Notes: generated by a model not told the origin, from the letters alone. 64,000 nucleotides of DNA from Polyangiaceae bacterium (GCA_041389725.1 JAWKRG010000015.1:124001-188000); one strand, 5' to 3'; positions 46,363 through 55,752 are shown, numbered from the stretch's first letter. Translations and numbers: made by a program.

Positions 46363-47619
46363 TCAGCCGCTTTTCCCACGCAAGTCTCGCCGCGAGCCAC
46401 GGACGCCTTTTGCTCGCCCAGCGGTCAGCAAGCGAGCGAAGCGCTGTTCGTCCGCCAGGTCCGTCATGGCAAGCGCCCAGACTCCGTCTCGCATCGGATA
46501 GGTCGCCTCGCCCCCATGCACTACGAAGGCGCGGTTGAGCCCGAGATCTTTCATGCACTCGACGAGACCACGGGTCAGGCGCGGCGCGTCGGCCAGCTTG
46601 GTTTCGAAGGGAATGAGCTCTCCAGCGATCTCCACGAGCAGGTCGACTTCGGCGCCTCCGTGCGTCCTCCAGAAGTACGGCGTTGCCTTCTGTCCGCTCA
46701 GGGCAATCGTACCCACGAGTTGCTCGAGCACCCAGCCCTCCCAAGAAGCGCCTACTTTCGGGTGCGACCTCAAGCCGTTGGCGTTCGTCAGCCCCAGGAT
46801 CGCGTGCAACAGACCGCTATCCCGCACGTACAGTTTTGGGCTCTTCACCAAACGCTTTCCTACGTTCGCGTAGTAGGGCTGCAGTCGGCGCACCAGAAAC
46901 GCTCCCTCGAGGATCTCGAGGTATCTGATGGCAGTGGGCGTACTGACCCCCATGGCTACCGCGATGTTGCTGTAGTTCAAGAGTCCTCCGTGCACGTGCG
47001 CAACCAGCGACAGGAGTCGCCGCAGTCCCACTGCCGGCAATTCCAGCCCAAGTTGCCGCAGATCGCGTTCGACGAAGGCCCGGAAGTAGTTGTCACGCCA
47101 CTCGAAACTCGCGCGGTCGGAGCGCGCAAGTAGGCTTTTGGGAAAGCCACCGCGACTCCACAGGCGCTGGCGCGATCGGCCCGCAGTCGCCTCGACCTCA
47201 CAGGCCAGGAACGGCGTCAAATCCAGAAAGCCGACACGGCCTGCGAGCGACTCGGACACGCCACGGACCACGCCGGGGGAAGCGCTGCCCAGCAGAATGT
47301 AGCGCGCGCGCCGCCGAGGATCATCCAGTAGCGGGCGGACAATGCTGAACAGCTGCGGCTGGCGCTGGATCTCGTCGATGCAAATCAGCCCGGATGTCCG
47401 CTGCAAGAGCGTCAAGTCATCGGCTGGCGCCATCGTCAGCCGTGCTTCGTCAGCCGGGCGCTCCAGGTCGAAATACGTGGCTGTGCCTCGCTTGAGACCC
47501 GCAGCGTGCTGTCGCACGAGCGTGGACTTTCCAGCCTGTCGCGGCCCGACAACCGCCACCGCCGGGAAGTCTCGCAGCAGCTGGGACAAGCGCGAGGCGT
47601 AGGCGACCCTGGACTTCAT
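46363..47619 (-). CDS. AAA_14/DUF4143 family ATPase
   Basis: 418 residues. N-terminal P-loop VVGPRQAGKSTLVRQ, ICIDEIQRQPQL (Walker B-like) and LGSASP (sensor). A winged-helix segment follows in the middle (YSNIAVAMGVSTPTAIRYLEILE). The C-terminal DUF4143 domain (about residues 205-400: LYVRDSGLLHAILGL, GWVLEQLVG, FWRTHGGAEVDLLVE, LIPFETKL) has a nuclease-like EVDLLVE..ETK pattern. Such proteins are common and often laterally transferred. Their function is unknown. A 35-bp near-perfect palindrome sits just before the ATG. Confidence 0.92.
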   Translation of the reverse strand: MKSRVAYASRLSQLLRDFPAVAVVGPRQAGKSTLVRQHAAGLKRGTATYFDLERPADEARLTMAPADDLTLLQRTSGLICIDEIQRQPQLFSIVRPLLDDPRRRARYILLGSASPGVVRGVSESLAGRVGFLDLTPFLACEVEATAGRSRQRLWSRGGFPKSLLARSDRASFEWRDNYFRAFVERDLRQLGLELPAVGLRRLLSLVAHVHGGLLNYSNIAVAMGVSTPTAIRYLEILEGAFLVRRLQPYYANVGKRLVKSPKLYVRDSGLLHAILGLTNANGLRSHPKVGASWEGWVLEQLVGTIALSGQKATPYFWRTHGGAEVDLLVEIAGELIPFETKLADAPRLTRGLVECMKDLGLNRAFVVHGGEATYPMRDGVWALAMTDLADEQRFARLLTAGRAKGVRGSRRDLRGKSG

Positions 47620-47620
47620 T

Positions 47621-47655
47621 CTTGAAATTGTAAATCACCGATTTACATTTTCAAG
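47621..47655. promoter_or_regulatory. 35-bp AT-rich palindrome at the start of the DUF4143 ATPase gene
   Basis: Left arm CTTGAAATTGTAAATC (47621-47636), spacer ACC, right arm GATTTACATTTTCAAG (47640-47655). The arms are complementary at 15 of 16 positions. It begins one base upstream of the ATG (47617-47619) on the minus strand, in otherwise very GC-rich DNA. It could be an operator for the protein itself or a hairpin hiding the ribosome-binding site. Confidence 0.85.
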
Positions 47656-47672
47656 TTTTCAAATCCGCCCAG

Positions 47673-48737
47673 CTATGCACATGCGCCTCGCAGAGCGGCG
47701 AGGGCGGGTAGGCCGTCCTGGCTCCAGGCGTCCACGGTGCTGCGGGTCGTGCGGTAGGCGTGCTCGAGGATCTTGCGGCGCGCGGCGAAGCTGGCGGGGT
47801 TGTGCATGAACAGCATCGCGTCGGAGGGCTCGGGCTCCAGCAAGAGTGCGCTCACTTCCCCCGACGCCGTGATGCGATCCAGGGCTTGCTGCATCAGCTG
47901 GTGCATCGCGATGCGCAAGCTCTGGTTCATCACCCAGATCAGTCCCTTGTTGCGCACGCTGGTCTTCGGGCCATGACCCGTCGGCACGCTCTCCGCGAAG
48001 ACGGGCACCATGGGATTGACGACCAACAGCAGCGTCGCGCCTTCGGAAACCGCCACGTCCAGGTGATGGATCTGCGCGGCGCCGGCGTCGATGTAGTGGC
48101 GGCCACCGATGCGCACCGGCGAAAAGAAGGGCGGTACGGCCATCGAGGCGATGCACGCTCGCGTGATCGGCACATGGTCGAAGCCCTCGCCGCCGAACAG
48201 CACCTCTTTCCCCGAATCCAAGTCGTGGGACAGGATGCGCAGCGTGCGCGGCATCAACGGAAAGCTGTTGGGAATGCCGCGCCGCACGAAGAACTCCTCC
48301 AAGAAGCGCTCGTAGCGATCGAGGGACACGAACCCCGCGGGCAGCGTGTCGTAGAGGCGATCCAGCTCTTCCCAGAGGGCTGCGGGTGTGGGCGCGGGCC
48401 CGCGCGAGAGCAGACTGCTGCTACCGTGACGCAGCGTCTGCCACACGCTCACCGCCGTACGTCGCCACTCGCGCAGATCCATGTGCAAGAGGTGCTTGCG
48501 CTCCAGCGGGAAGTAGGTGTCGGAGGGATCGAGAAAGGCGCGGTAGATGCGATCCGGCGGTCGCCCCGCGGCCAGCACCGCCGCCACGGTCGCACCGCTG
48601 CCGGTCCCCACGTACACGTCGAAGCCGCGCTCGGAGATCCCCGGCAAGGCGTCCTCGATCGCGGCCAGTGCGCCGATTTGATACATCGCCCCGGTAGCGC
48701 CGCCGCGCGGTAAGCACAGCGCGATCTTCGCCGCCAT
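47673..48737 (-). CDS. patatin-like phospholipase-fold protein with altered active site
   Basis: 354 residues from ATG 48737. Patatin-like landmarks: Gly-rich oxyanion loop LPRGGATGAMYQIGAL, the nucleophile elbow FDVYVGTGSGATVAAVLAAG, and DAGAAQIHHLDVA where the Asp of the Ser-Asp dyad would sit. In active enzymes the elbow reads G-T-S-A-G. Here it reads G-T-G-S-G, so Ser is displaced by one position. The oxyanion loop lacks the usual Arg and the dyad motif is DAG instead of DGG. It may be active in a changed form or be a pseudoenzyme. It starts 5 bp after nadB, so they are probably co-transcribed. Confidence 0.8.
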   Translation of the reverse strand: MAAKIALCLPRGGATGAMYQIGALAAIEDALPGISERGFDVYVGTGSGATVAAVLAAGRPPDRIYRAFLDPSDTYFPLERKHLLHMDLREWRRTAVSVWQTLRHGSSSLLSRGPAPTPAALWEELDRLYDTLPAGFVSLDRYERFLEEFFVRRGIPNSFPLMPRTLRILSHDLDSGKEVLFGGEGFDHVPITRACIASMAVPPFFSPVRIGGRHYIDAGAAQIHHLDVAVSEGATLLLVVNPMVPVFAESVPTGHGPKTSVRNKGLIWVMNQSLRIAMHQLMQQALDRITASGEVSALLLEPEPSDAMLFMHNPASFAARRKILEHAYRTTRSTVDAWSQDGLPALAALRGACA

Positions 48738-48742
48738 GGCCG

Positions 48743-50350
48743 CTACCGCCCACGCAGGTGCGGCGCGACGCCGCGCTTGGTCACCGTGTCCACGGCCAGG
48801 TCCTCGGCCGTGTCCGGGTAGTCGAGATTGGTGTGAAGTCCGCGGCTTTCCCGGCGCGCCGAGGCGCTCGACACGATAAGTCCGGCCACCGTGGCGATGT
48901 TGCGCAATTCGAGCAGATCGCGGGTCACCAAGTGCTTCCAGTAGTACTCGCGGATCTCCTCTTCCAGCAGGGCGATCCGTCGCGCCGCTCGTCGCAGCCG
49001 CGTATCCGTGCGCACGATACCCACGTAGTTCCACATCGTACGCCGTAGCTCGTCCCAGTTGTGGGCTACCACCACTGCCTCGTGGCTCGGCACCGCGGAG
49101 CCGATTTGCCAATCGGGCACGGACGACACCGGCGCCGTGCGCAGCTCGGGCAAGATCTCCCCCAGCTTCTCCGCCGCGCGCATACCCATCACCAAGCCTT
49201 CGAGCAGGGAGTTCGATGCTAGGCGATTGGCTCCGTGCAGCCCAGTGCACGACGCTTCGCCCACCACCCAGAGCCCAGGCAGCGTGGTGCGCCCGCGCAG
49301 ATCCGACGTCACGCCACCGCACAGGTAGTGCGCGGCAGGCACCACTGGGATCGGCGCCTTCGTCAGATCCAAGCCGAAGCGCTCCACCTCTGCACAGATG
49401 TTGGGAAAGCGCTCTTTGACGAAGTCGGCAGGCTTGTGCGTGATGTCCAGGTGCACGAAGTCGCTGCCCGTGCGCTTCATCTCGAAGTCGATGGCCCGAG
49501 CCACGATGTCGCGGGGTGCCAAGTCCTTCATCGCGTGGTGCTTTTCCATGAAGGCTTCGCCGCTGCCGGGCAGCCGCAGCACCGCGCCTTCCCCGCGCAA
49601 AGCTTCGCTGATCAAGAAGCTCTTGGCCTGCGGGTGATACAGGCACGTCGGGTGGAATTGATAGAACTCCATGTTGGCGATCTCGGCGCCCGCCCGATAC
49701 GCCATCGCCACGCCGTCTCCCGTCGCCACGTCGGGGTTGGACGTGTAGAGATACACTTTGCCGGCGCCCCCCGTGGCGATCACCGTCGCGCGTGCCATGA
49801 CGGTCTCCACCTTCCCATCGCGCTCGCTCAGCACGTAGGCGCCCGCGCATTGGTCTGGCCCGCCGAACTTGCTCAGGGTGATCAGATCTACACCCATGTG
49901 CCACTCGAGCAGCTCGATGTTCGGGTGTACGGCAGCCTTCGCCAGAAGGGCTCGCTCGATCTCGCGGCCCGTGATGTCCCCCGCGTGCGCCACGCGGCGT
50001 TGGGTGTGGCCGCCTTCGCGCCCCAGATCCAGCTGACCGTCGGTGTTGCGCGAGAACTCCACGCCGCTCTCGATCAGCCAGCGCACGGCGTCGGGCCCTT
50101 CGCGTACGCACAGATCCACCACCACGTCGTGGCAGAGTCCCGCGCCCGCGGTCAGCGTATCCTTCACGTGCGCCTCGAAAGAGTCTTCGTCCGAGAGCAC
50201 CGCGGCGATGCCGCCTTGGGCCCAGGCCGTCGCGCAGTCGTCCTGCCGCCGCTTCGTCACCAGGGTGACGTGGCCATGCTGGGCGCTCTTGAGCGCGACC
50301 GACAGCCCGGCAATCCCGCTTCCGAGTACCAGAACGTCCGTGGTTCGCAT
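48743..50350 (-). CDS. nadB: L-aspartate oxidase
   Basis: 535 residues. It oxidises L-aspartate to iminoaspartate with FAD, the first step of NAD synthesis. FAD-binding LVLGSGIAGLSVAL at the N-terminus, TAWAQGGIAAVLSDEDS, EGGHTQRRVAHAGD, HPTCLYHPQA and FLISEALRGEGAVL. The substrate-binding RDIVARAI and HYLCGGVTSDLRGRTTLPGLWVVGE follow. A C-terminal helical domain (LEEEIREYYW) completes it. The related fumarate reductase and succinate dehydrogenase flavoproteins differ in the substrate loop. nadA and nadC are not in the window. Confidence 0.94.
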   Translation of the reverse strand: MRTTDVLVLGSGIAGLSVALKSAQHGHVTLVTKRRQDDCATAWAQGGIAAVLSDEDSFEAHVKDTLTAGAGLCHDVVVDLCVREGPDAVRWLIESGVEFSRNTDGQLDLGREGGHTQRRVAHAGDITGREIERALLAKAAVHPNIELLEWHMGVDLITLSKFGGPDQCAGAYVLSERDGKVETVMARATVIATGGAGKVYLYTSNPDVATGDGVAMAYRAGAEIANMEFYQFHPTCLYHPQAKSFLISEALRGEGAVLRLPGSGEAFMEKHHAMKDLAPRDIVARAIDFEMKRTGSDFVHLDITHKPADFVKERFPNICAEVERFGLDLTKAPIPVVPAAHYLCGGVTSDLRGRTTLPGLWVVGEASCTGLHGANRLASNSLLEGLVMGMRAAEKLGEILPELRTAPVSSVPDWQIGSAVPSHEAVVVAHNWDELRRTMWNYVGIVRTDTRLRRAARRIALLEEEIREYYWKHLVTRDLLELRNIATVAGLIVSSASARRESRGLHTNLDYPDTAEDLAVDTVTKRGVAPHLRGR

Positions 50351-50581
50351 CGGCGCCGGACGTTACACGAAATCCCCCGGGCGCCGTCGCCCAGGAAATG
50401 CCGGGCCAAGCCCCTGCCCCCGCGGAACGCAACCCCGATTGACGCGCCGCTCCAAAGGCACTAATTCCGCGGCACACACTGACAATCAGGCCCTGGCCCT
50501 TGGGCCGGCCGTCGTGCAATTCCATCCCTGCCGGCGTGGCAGCGTCCCCGCCGAGCAGCACTCGTAGAAGGAGGTCCTGTC

Positions 50582-51406
50582 GTGAAGATCCTCGTCCCGC
50601 TGAAGCGGGTTGCCGATCCGGCAAACCACAACAAGGTCAAAATCTCAGGCGCGAGCGTCGATACCTCGGGTCTGGAATGGCAGATCAACCCCTTCGACCT
50701 CTACGCCCTGGAGACCGCTCTGCGTCTCACGGAGAACGGCAAGACGCCGAAGAAGCGCGAAGGTGAAGTGATCGCCCTCACCATCGGTCCCAAGGACACC
50801 GAGACGAACCTGCGCTCCGCGCTCGCCACGGGTGCCGACCGCGCGATCCGCATCGAGGCTGCCGATGACGCCCTCGACGGCGCCCTGGTCGCCGCCGCTC
50901 TCAAGAAGGTCGTCGAAGAAGAAAAGCCCGACGTGGTCATGCTGGGCAAACAGGTCGTCGACGGCGAGAACAACATGGTCGGCCAGGCCCTGGCCGAACT
51001 GCTCGATTGGCCCATGGCCACCTTCGCCGCCACGATCCAAGAAGAAGCCGACGGTCTGCTCGTCGAGCGCGAAGTCGACGGCGGCGTGGCCAAGGTCAAG
51101 GTGTCCCTGCCTGCGGTGGTCACCGTGGATCTGCGCATCGTCTCGCCGGGCAGCGTGCACTCGAAGCACACCGAAGCGGGCTTCAAATACGGCTACGAAG
51201 AGGTGCGATTCGCCCCCTTGCCCGCCATCATGCAGGCGAAGAAGAAGCCCCTGGCGGTCAAGAACCTCGCCGATCTGGTAGGCGACCAAAAGAGCGCCAC
51301 CACCTACGTGAAATTCGAAGCCCCGCCCGCCCGCAAGGCAGGCATCAAGGTCAAGGACGTGCAGGAGCTCGTCCAGAAACTCGCCAACGAGGCGAAGGTC
51401 ATCTGA
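50582..51406 (+). CDS. etfB: electron transfer flavoprotein beta subunit
   Basis: 274 residues from GTG 50582 with a strong AAGGAGG. EtfB starts KILVPLKRVADP. The fold shows INPFDLYALETALRL, ALTIGPKDTETNLRSALATGADRAI and VVMLGKQVVDGENNMVGQALAELLDWP. The C-terminal recognition loop (AIMQAKKKPLAVKN) is the part that contacts dehydrogenase partners. With EtfA it carries electrons from acyl-CoA dehydrogenases to ETF-quinone oxidoreductase. The downstream etfA gene is 18 bp away. Confidence 0.96.
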   Translation: MKILVPLKRVADPANHNKVKISGASVDTSGLEWQINPFDLYALETALRLTENGKTPKKREGEVIALTIGPKDTETNLRSALATGADRAIRIEAADDALDGALVAAALKKVVEEEKPDVVMLGKQVVDGENNMVGQALAELLDWPMATFAATIQEEADGLLVEREVDGGVAKVKVSLPAVVTVDLRIVSPGSVHSKHTEAGFKYGYEEVRFAPLPAIMQAKKKPLAVKNLADLVGDQKSATTYVKFEAPPARKAGIKVKDVQELVQKLANEAKVI

Positions 51407-51424
51407 CGGACGCAGGAGCTCGAC

Positions 51425-52402
51425 ATGGCAAACGTTCTGGTAATCGCAGAGTTGACGGACGACGGCAAAGTCCGCAAGACCACCCACAGCGCCATCGCCT
51501 TCGGCAAGGCCGCCGCTGCCGGTGGCGCCTTCAGCATCCTCGTGCTCGGCGCCACGGCGAAGGCCGCCGCTGCGGAGCTCACCGGCTTCGGCGCGGCGAA
51601 GATCTTCGCGTGTGAGGACGCATCCCTCGGCGCCTACCTGGCCGAGCAGTTCGCCCCCACGGTGGCGGAGGTCGGCAAAGGTTTCGACGTCCTGGTCGCC
51701 ACCGCGTCCAGCTTCGGCAAAGACCTGATGCCTCGCGTGGCCGCGCGCCTCGGCGCCGCCTACGCCGGTGATTGCGCCGCGGTCAGCGCGGAGGGTGGCA
51801 AGCTCACCTTCAAGCGTCCGATGTTCGCGGGCAACGTCTTCGGCTTCTGTCAGCTGTCCACCGCCAAGCAGGTCGCCACTTGCCGTCAAAGCGAAGTGGA
51901 TCCGGCCGAGCCCAGCGGCGGCGCGTCCCCCGTCGAAGCAGTGGCCAAGGTCGCCCCCGGGGCCGGCGCGGCGCGCATTCAGCACCTTGGCGTCGCCACG
52001 GTGAAGAGCGAGCGCCCCGAACTCACCGAGGCTTCCGTGGTCGTCTCCGGCGGTCGCGCCATCAAGGAGAAGTTCTTCGACATCATGGAGCCCCTGGCCG
52101 ACACCCTTGGTGCCGCCATCGGCGCCAGCCGCGCGGCGTGCGACGCGGGCTACTGCCCCGGCGACTACCAGGTCGGCCAGACCGGCAAGATCGTCGCGCC
52201 GTCGCTCTACATCGCCATCGGCATCTCCGGCGCCATTCAGCACATCGCCGGCATGAAGGGCTCGAAGACGATCGTGGCCATCAACAAGGATCCGGAAGCT
52301 CCCATCTTCCAGATCGCCGACTACGGTCTGGTCTCGGACTTGTTCCAGTCCGTGCCCGCTCTGGTCGAAGAGCTGAAGAAGCACCAAGCCACCAAGGGCT
52401 GA
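51425..52402 (+). CDS. etfA: electron transfer flavoprotein alpha subunit
   Basis: 325 residues. N-terminal half ANVLVIAELTDDGKVRKTTHSAIAFG. The C-terminal FAD-binding domain has VVVSGGRAIKEK, LADTLGAAIGASRAACDAGYCPGDYQVGQTGKIVAPSLYIAIGISGAIQHIAGMKGSKTIVAINKDPEAPIFQIADYGLV split into recognisable short motifs. The key ones are the VGQTGK/PSLYIA and GISGAIQH FAD contacts. It pairs with EtfB. The two form an operon ending at a hairpin. Confidence 0.96.
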   Translation: MANVLVIAELTDDGKVRKTTHSAIAFGKAAAAGGAFSILVLGATAKAAAAELTGFGAAKIFACEDASLGAYLAEQFAPTVAEVGKGFDVLVATASSFGKDLMPRVAARLGAAYAGDCAAVSAEGGKLTFKRPMFAGNVFGFCQLSTAKQVATCRQSEVDPAEPSGGASPVEAVAKVAPGAGAARIQHLGVATVKSERPELTEASVVVSGGRAIKEKFFDIMEPLADTLGAAIGASRAACDAGYCPGDYQVGQTGKIVAPSLYIAIGISGAIQHIAGMKGSKTIVAINKDPEAPIFQIADYGLVSDLFQSVPALVEELKKHQATKG

Positions 52403-52422
52403 CCCGCTTCTCGAGGCAACCG

Positions 52423-52465
52423 CGAAGGCGGCGTTCCCCCCGGGATCGCCGCCTTCGTTCATTTC
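52423..52465 (+). terminator. rho-independent-type terminator of etfBA
   Basis: Perfect 11-bp stem: CGAAGGCGGCG (52423-52433) with CGCCGCCTTCG (52447-52457), followed by TTCATTTCAT. The T-run is weak, so it may work partly with Rho. Confidence 0.75.
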
Positions 52466-52693
52466 ATCCGGCGCGTCGTCACCACGAAGGCTCATGCCAC
52501 CGTCTTGCGCTGTGCGCGCCGCCACGCCTCGCGACACCGCCTTGCGCTGGGCGCGCCGCCTCGCGGCGCCGCCGTGGCCTCGTGCAAACCCGTTGGACAC
52601 GGCGTCGCGAATCACAACCTAGCGGAACCTTTGCATTCCCTGTCGCCGGGAATCCGGATGCCCTCTCGACGCGTCGGCAGTTACGCTTGTGGA

Positions 52694-54559
52694 ATGCGGG
52701 ACGTATTTTCTCTCTTCGTGCTGGTCGGACTGGCGGCAGGTTGTTCCGCTTCCCAGGGGGGAGGCGCGGCGGGCGGCTCGAGCAGCGGTGGCAGCGGCGC
52801 AAACGGCGGCGGAGGCGGCGGAGGCGGCAGCGACGCGGCGATCTGCGGGCTATGCACTGCGTCCAGCTACACACCTTGTGTCAACGGCGCCCCCGGCGCT
52901 CCGGTGCAGTGCGAAGGGCCGTGCGTGCCCGACTTGGGCTGCCTCGCCTGCGCACCCGGGGAGACGCTCTGCGTAGGCAACGAAGTGCATCGCTGCACGG
53001 CCGACGGCCAGGCCGGCGAGTTGGTCGAAGCTTGCGACGTCGCCGCGGGCAAGCTCTGCGGCGGCGGCAAGTGCCGCACCGCCTGCGAGCTAGCGGCTGG
53101 GGCCCCCTCCAACGTGGGCTGCGAGTTCTGGGCCGTGGATCTCGACAACATCGACTACGGCCAGTACGACCCAGCCAGCGCGCCCTGGGGCGTCGTGCTC
53201 TCGAACGCCGGGGACGCACAGGCGAACGTCACCATCGAGATCAACGAGGCGCCGGTCGGGCAACCCCTGTCGCTGAAGGTGGTGGCGCAGGCGAGCATCG
53301 GCGCAGGATCCCTCGAGAAGGTCGTGCTCCCCACACGGGAACTGGACTGCGGAACGAAGCCCAACGACTACGCCTCGCCCGGCACCTGCCTTTCCTCCAA
53401 CGCCTTCCGCATCACCTCGAGCGCGCCCATCGTCGTGTACCAGTTCAATCTGTTCGAGAACTCGTACTCGAACGACGCTTCACTCCTGCTGCCGACGAGC
53501 GCACTCGGCAAATGGCACCGCATCATCAACTGGCAGGCGGGCCATCCGGCACTCAAGCTGTGGCCGGGCACCAACGAACCTCTGCTCGATCGATCCTACG
53601 TGACAATCGTGGGAACCGAAGCCGGCACTTCCGTGAAGGTGCGGCCCAGCTGGAGGATCAAGGGCAATCCACCCGTCGCACTCACTCAACCCGGCGGAGA
53701 AATCGCGGTCACGCTCGGCCCTTTCGACGTACTCAACCTCGAGACCGATGACGCCACCGAGTCCGAGGTGACCCTCGCCGACCTGTCCGGCTCCGTCGTG
53801 GAGTCCGACAAGCCCGTTGCCGTGTTCAGCGGGGTCGAGCAGACGGGGGCGCCCATCTTTCTCGATCCAGCTTTCTTCCCGCCGGGCTCGACCTCGACAC
53901 TGCAGTGCTGCAACGACCACCTCGAGGAGCAGATCTTTCCCGTCGAGTCCGTGGGGACGAAGTACGTCATCGCACGGAGCCCCGTGCGCTCGACCACTTC
54001 CTGGCGGGAGCCCGACATCCTGCGCTTCGTGGGCGTCGCCGAGACCGCACACGTGACGACCACGCTGCCCGCGCCCCACGACAAGTTCATTCTCGAGCCG
54101 GGTCAAGTCGTCACGACCTGGACCAAAGACGACATCACGGTCAGCGCCGACAAACCCGTGACCGTCGGTCAGATCCTGATCTCCGGCGGCTACACTGGCG
54201 CCACTGCCCTCGGCGATCCCGCGCTGACGGTGTTTCCGCCCGTCTCGCAGTACAAGACGGACTACGTCATTCTCACGCCGGGCTCTTGGAAGCAGAACTG
54301 GACGGTGATCACGGCGGAGGTCGGGAGCCAGGTGTTGCTCGACGGAGCGCCGACGGACGCTTGCGCGAAGGAACCCGCGATCAACCTCGACGGAACGACC
54401 TACGAATCCCGTCGCTGCCCACTGATGGAGGGCGTGCATCGCCTCAACGGGGATCGGCCCTTCGGCATCGTGATGTACGGCTACGGCAGTGCCGGTTCCT
54501 ACGCGCTGGTCGGCGGGTCGGGCGTCAAGAAGATCTACGATCCCCCGCCCGTGCGCTGA
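52694..54559 (+). CDS. IgGFc-binding-protein-like lipoprotein
   Basis: 621 residues from ATG 52694 with a lipoprotein signal (LVGLAAGC). A Gly/Ser/Ala linker, then a Cys-rich EGF-like part (CGLCTASSYTPC, CVPDLGCLACAPGETLCVG). A large beta-rich domain of about 450 residues follows. It contains VEFWAVDL-like, SSAPIVVYQFNLFENSYSNDASLLLPTS in pieces, SYVTIVGTEAGTSVKVRPS, VESDKPVAVFSGVEQT and TVFPPVSQY. This resembles the IgGFc-binding N-terminal domain, which in vertebrate mucin-like proteins binds IgG-Fc. Bacterial homologues are surface proteins of unknown ligand. Confidence 0.85.
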   Translation: MRDVFSLFVLVGLAAGCSASQGGGAAGGSSSGGSGANGGGGGGGGSDAAICGLCTASSYTPCVNGAPGAPVQCEGPCVPDLGCLACAPGETLCVGNEVHRCTADGQAGELVEACDVAAGKLCGGGKCRTACELAAGAPSNVGCEFWAVDLDNIDYGQYDPASAPWGVVLSNAGDAQANVTIEINEAPVGQPLSLKVVAQASIGAGSLEKVVLPTRELDCGTKPNDYASPGTCLSSNAFRITSSAPIVVYQFNLFENSYSNDASLLLPTSALGKWHRIINWQAGHPALKLWPGTNEPLLDRSYVTIVGTEAGTSVKVRPSWRIKGNPPVALTQPGGEIAVTLGPFDVLNLETDDATESEVTLADLSGSVVESDKPVAVFSGVEQTGAPIFLDPAFFPPGSTSTLQCCNDHLEEQIFPVESVGTKYVIARSPVRSTTSWREPDILRFVGVAETAHVTTTLPAPHDKFILEPGQVVTTWTKDDITVSADKPVTVGQILISGGYTGATALGDPALTVFPPVSQYKTDYVILTPGSWKQNWTVITAEVGSQVLLDGAPTDACAKEPAINLDGTTYESRRCPLMEGVHRLNGDRPFGIVMYGYGSAGSYALVGGSGVKKIYDPPPVR

Positions 54560-54577
54560 TCGTCTACCCTCGCGGGC

Positions 54578-55438
54578 ATGCGCGAAGGCCGCCGTAGCTC
54601 CACCAGCGATTGGGTTGCGGCGCTCCGCGCGCTTTACACGCCGGGTCCTACGGGGCTGCCCTCGGTCGGCGACGAAGCCGCTCGCTCACTCTTGCCGACG
54701 CCGCTGCGCTTGGCCGTCAGCGCAGCGCACGCCCATCCCCTCGTTACGCGCGCCACGCACGCACTCCTTGGCCACGCGTCCTTGGGACTCTCCATCGGCG
54801 TGCCGCTGCGCACCCTCGTCATCGACGACTTCGTGCGCGAGTCGGCCACTCACGTGCGCCAGCTCGTGATCGTCGGCGCGGGTCTCGATGCGCGCGCGTA
54901 TCGCATGGACGAGCTGGCGCAGCTTCGCGTCTTCGAACTCGACCACCCCGCCACCCAAGCCTTCAAGCGCGAGCGCACGCGCGCGCTGTCTTCGCGCGCA
55001 CGCGAGCTGACCCTCGCCGCCATCGACTTCGAGCGACAGTCCCTCGACGCCGTGCTGCGCCACCACGACTTCGACGCAAACGCGCCCAGCCTGTGGATCT
55101 GGGAAGGCGTCACCATGTACCTCGACCCCGCCGCCGTCGACGCAACCCTCGAAGCCATCGCTCGCGTCAGCGCGCCCGGCAGTCGACTCGCCGTCACCTA
55201 CTTGCCGCGAAACTTCTCGGACCCGGTCTCCCGCCGCCTGAGTCGCCTCGGCGCGCGCGTCATCGGCGAGGCCGTGCGCGCCAGCTACGAGCCCGAGGAG
55301 TTCGGCTCCTTGCTGCTGCGGCATGGCTTCCGCGTGCTCACCGACGACACCACCGAAGACTGGGCCAGCCGCTGGCCCGCGTCCCAGCGCCACCGCGTCC
55401 GCAATTGGGAGCGCCTGGCGCGAGCCGAGCGGGTCTAG
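54578..55438 (+). CDS. class I SAM-dependent methyltransferase, leucine-carboxyl-methyltransferase-like
   Basis: 286 residues, starting 19 bp after the IgGFc protein. SAM motif LVIVGAGLDARAYRMD, FELDHPATQAFKRERT, DFERQSLDAVL and WIWEGVTMYLDPAAVDATLEAI. These match the LCM/TIGR00027 group of methyltransferases, large in actinobacteria and myxobacteria and often of unknown substrate. A cytoplasmic protein, so its close position to a secreted lipoprotein may reflect operon structure only. Confidence 0.88.
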   Translation: MREGRRSSTSDWVAALRALYTPGPTGLPSVGDEAARSLLPTPLRLAVSAAHAHPLVTRATHALLGHASLGLSIGVPLRTLVIDDFVRESATHVRQLVIVGAGLDARAYRMDELAQLRVFELDHPATQAFKRERTRALSSRARELTLAAIDFERQSLDAVLRHHDFDANAPSLWIWEGVTMYLDPAAVDATLEAIARVSAPGSRLAVTYLPRNFSDPVSRRLSRLGARVIGEAVRASYEPEEFGSLLLRHGFRVLTDDTTEDWASRWPASQRHRVRNWERLARAERV

Positions 55439-55550
55439 GGTCTCAACCCGCTGCGCCCCGCCCCGTCGCCTCCCGCGCTTCGACACGCGCTCCCGCGCCG
55501 CGGCCCGCGCCATCGCCCGGCGAGGGCGGCATCGCACGTCGGGCCGCGCG

Positions 55551-55752
55551 TCAATCGGGTCGGCTGCGGATGGCTGCCACGAAGTTCAACAGGTCGGACA
55601 GATGGTTTTCCAGCACGTCACGCAGAATGTCCGTGACGCTACGTCGAGCACGGCTTGTATGGCGATTCGTCCGGGCGCGCCAAGCGTCGCAGCTCGGCCA
55701 CGTACGTCTCCACCAGCGCGAGCTTCTTGGCGACGAGCTCTGCGTCCGTCAC
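55551..55752 (-). pseudogene. degraded HepT-type partner of the nucleotidyltransferase
   Basis: Starts at GTG 55752, overlapping the stop of the nucleotidyltransferase gene by 4 bp, as HepT genes normally do. The first part reads VTDAELVAKKLALVETYVAEL, a good HepT N-terminus, but the frame stops after 37 codons. A second frame (RIAIQAVLDVAS) matches the conserved later HepT helix. About 25 codons between the two, including the R-x4-6-H-type catalytic region, appear deleted. A third frame after 55640 reads ILRDVLENHLSDLLNF and may be another remnant. Predicted non-functional. Confidence 0.75.

Noticed and set aside
48738..50624. Upstream extension of the patatin-like frame across nadB
   Set aside because: The extra residues are Arg/Ala-rich noise from the wrong frame of nadB. 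The real start is at 48737.
50645..52615. 656-codon frame antisense to etfBA
   Set aside because: Same effect of high GC. The plus strand clearly encodes EtfB and EtfA.
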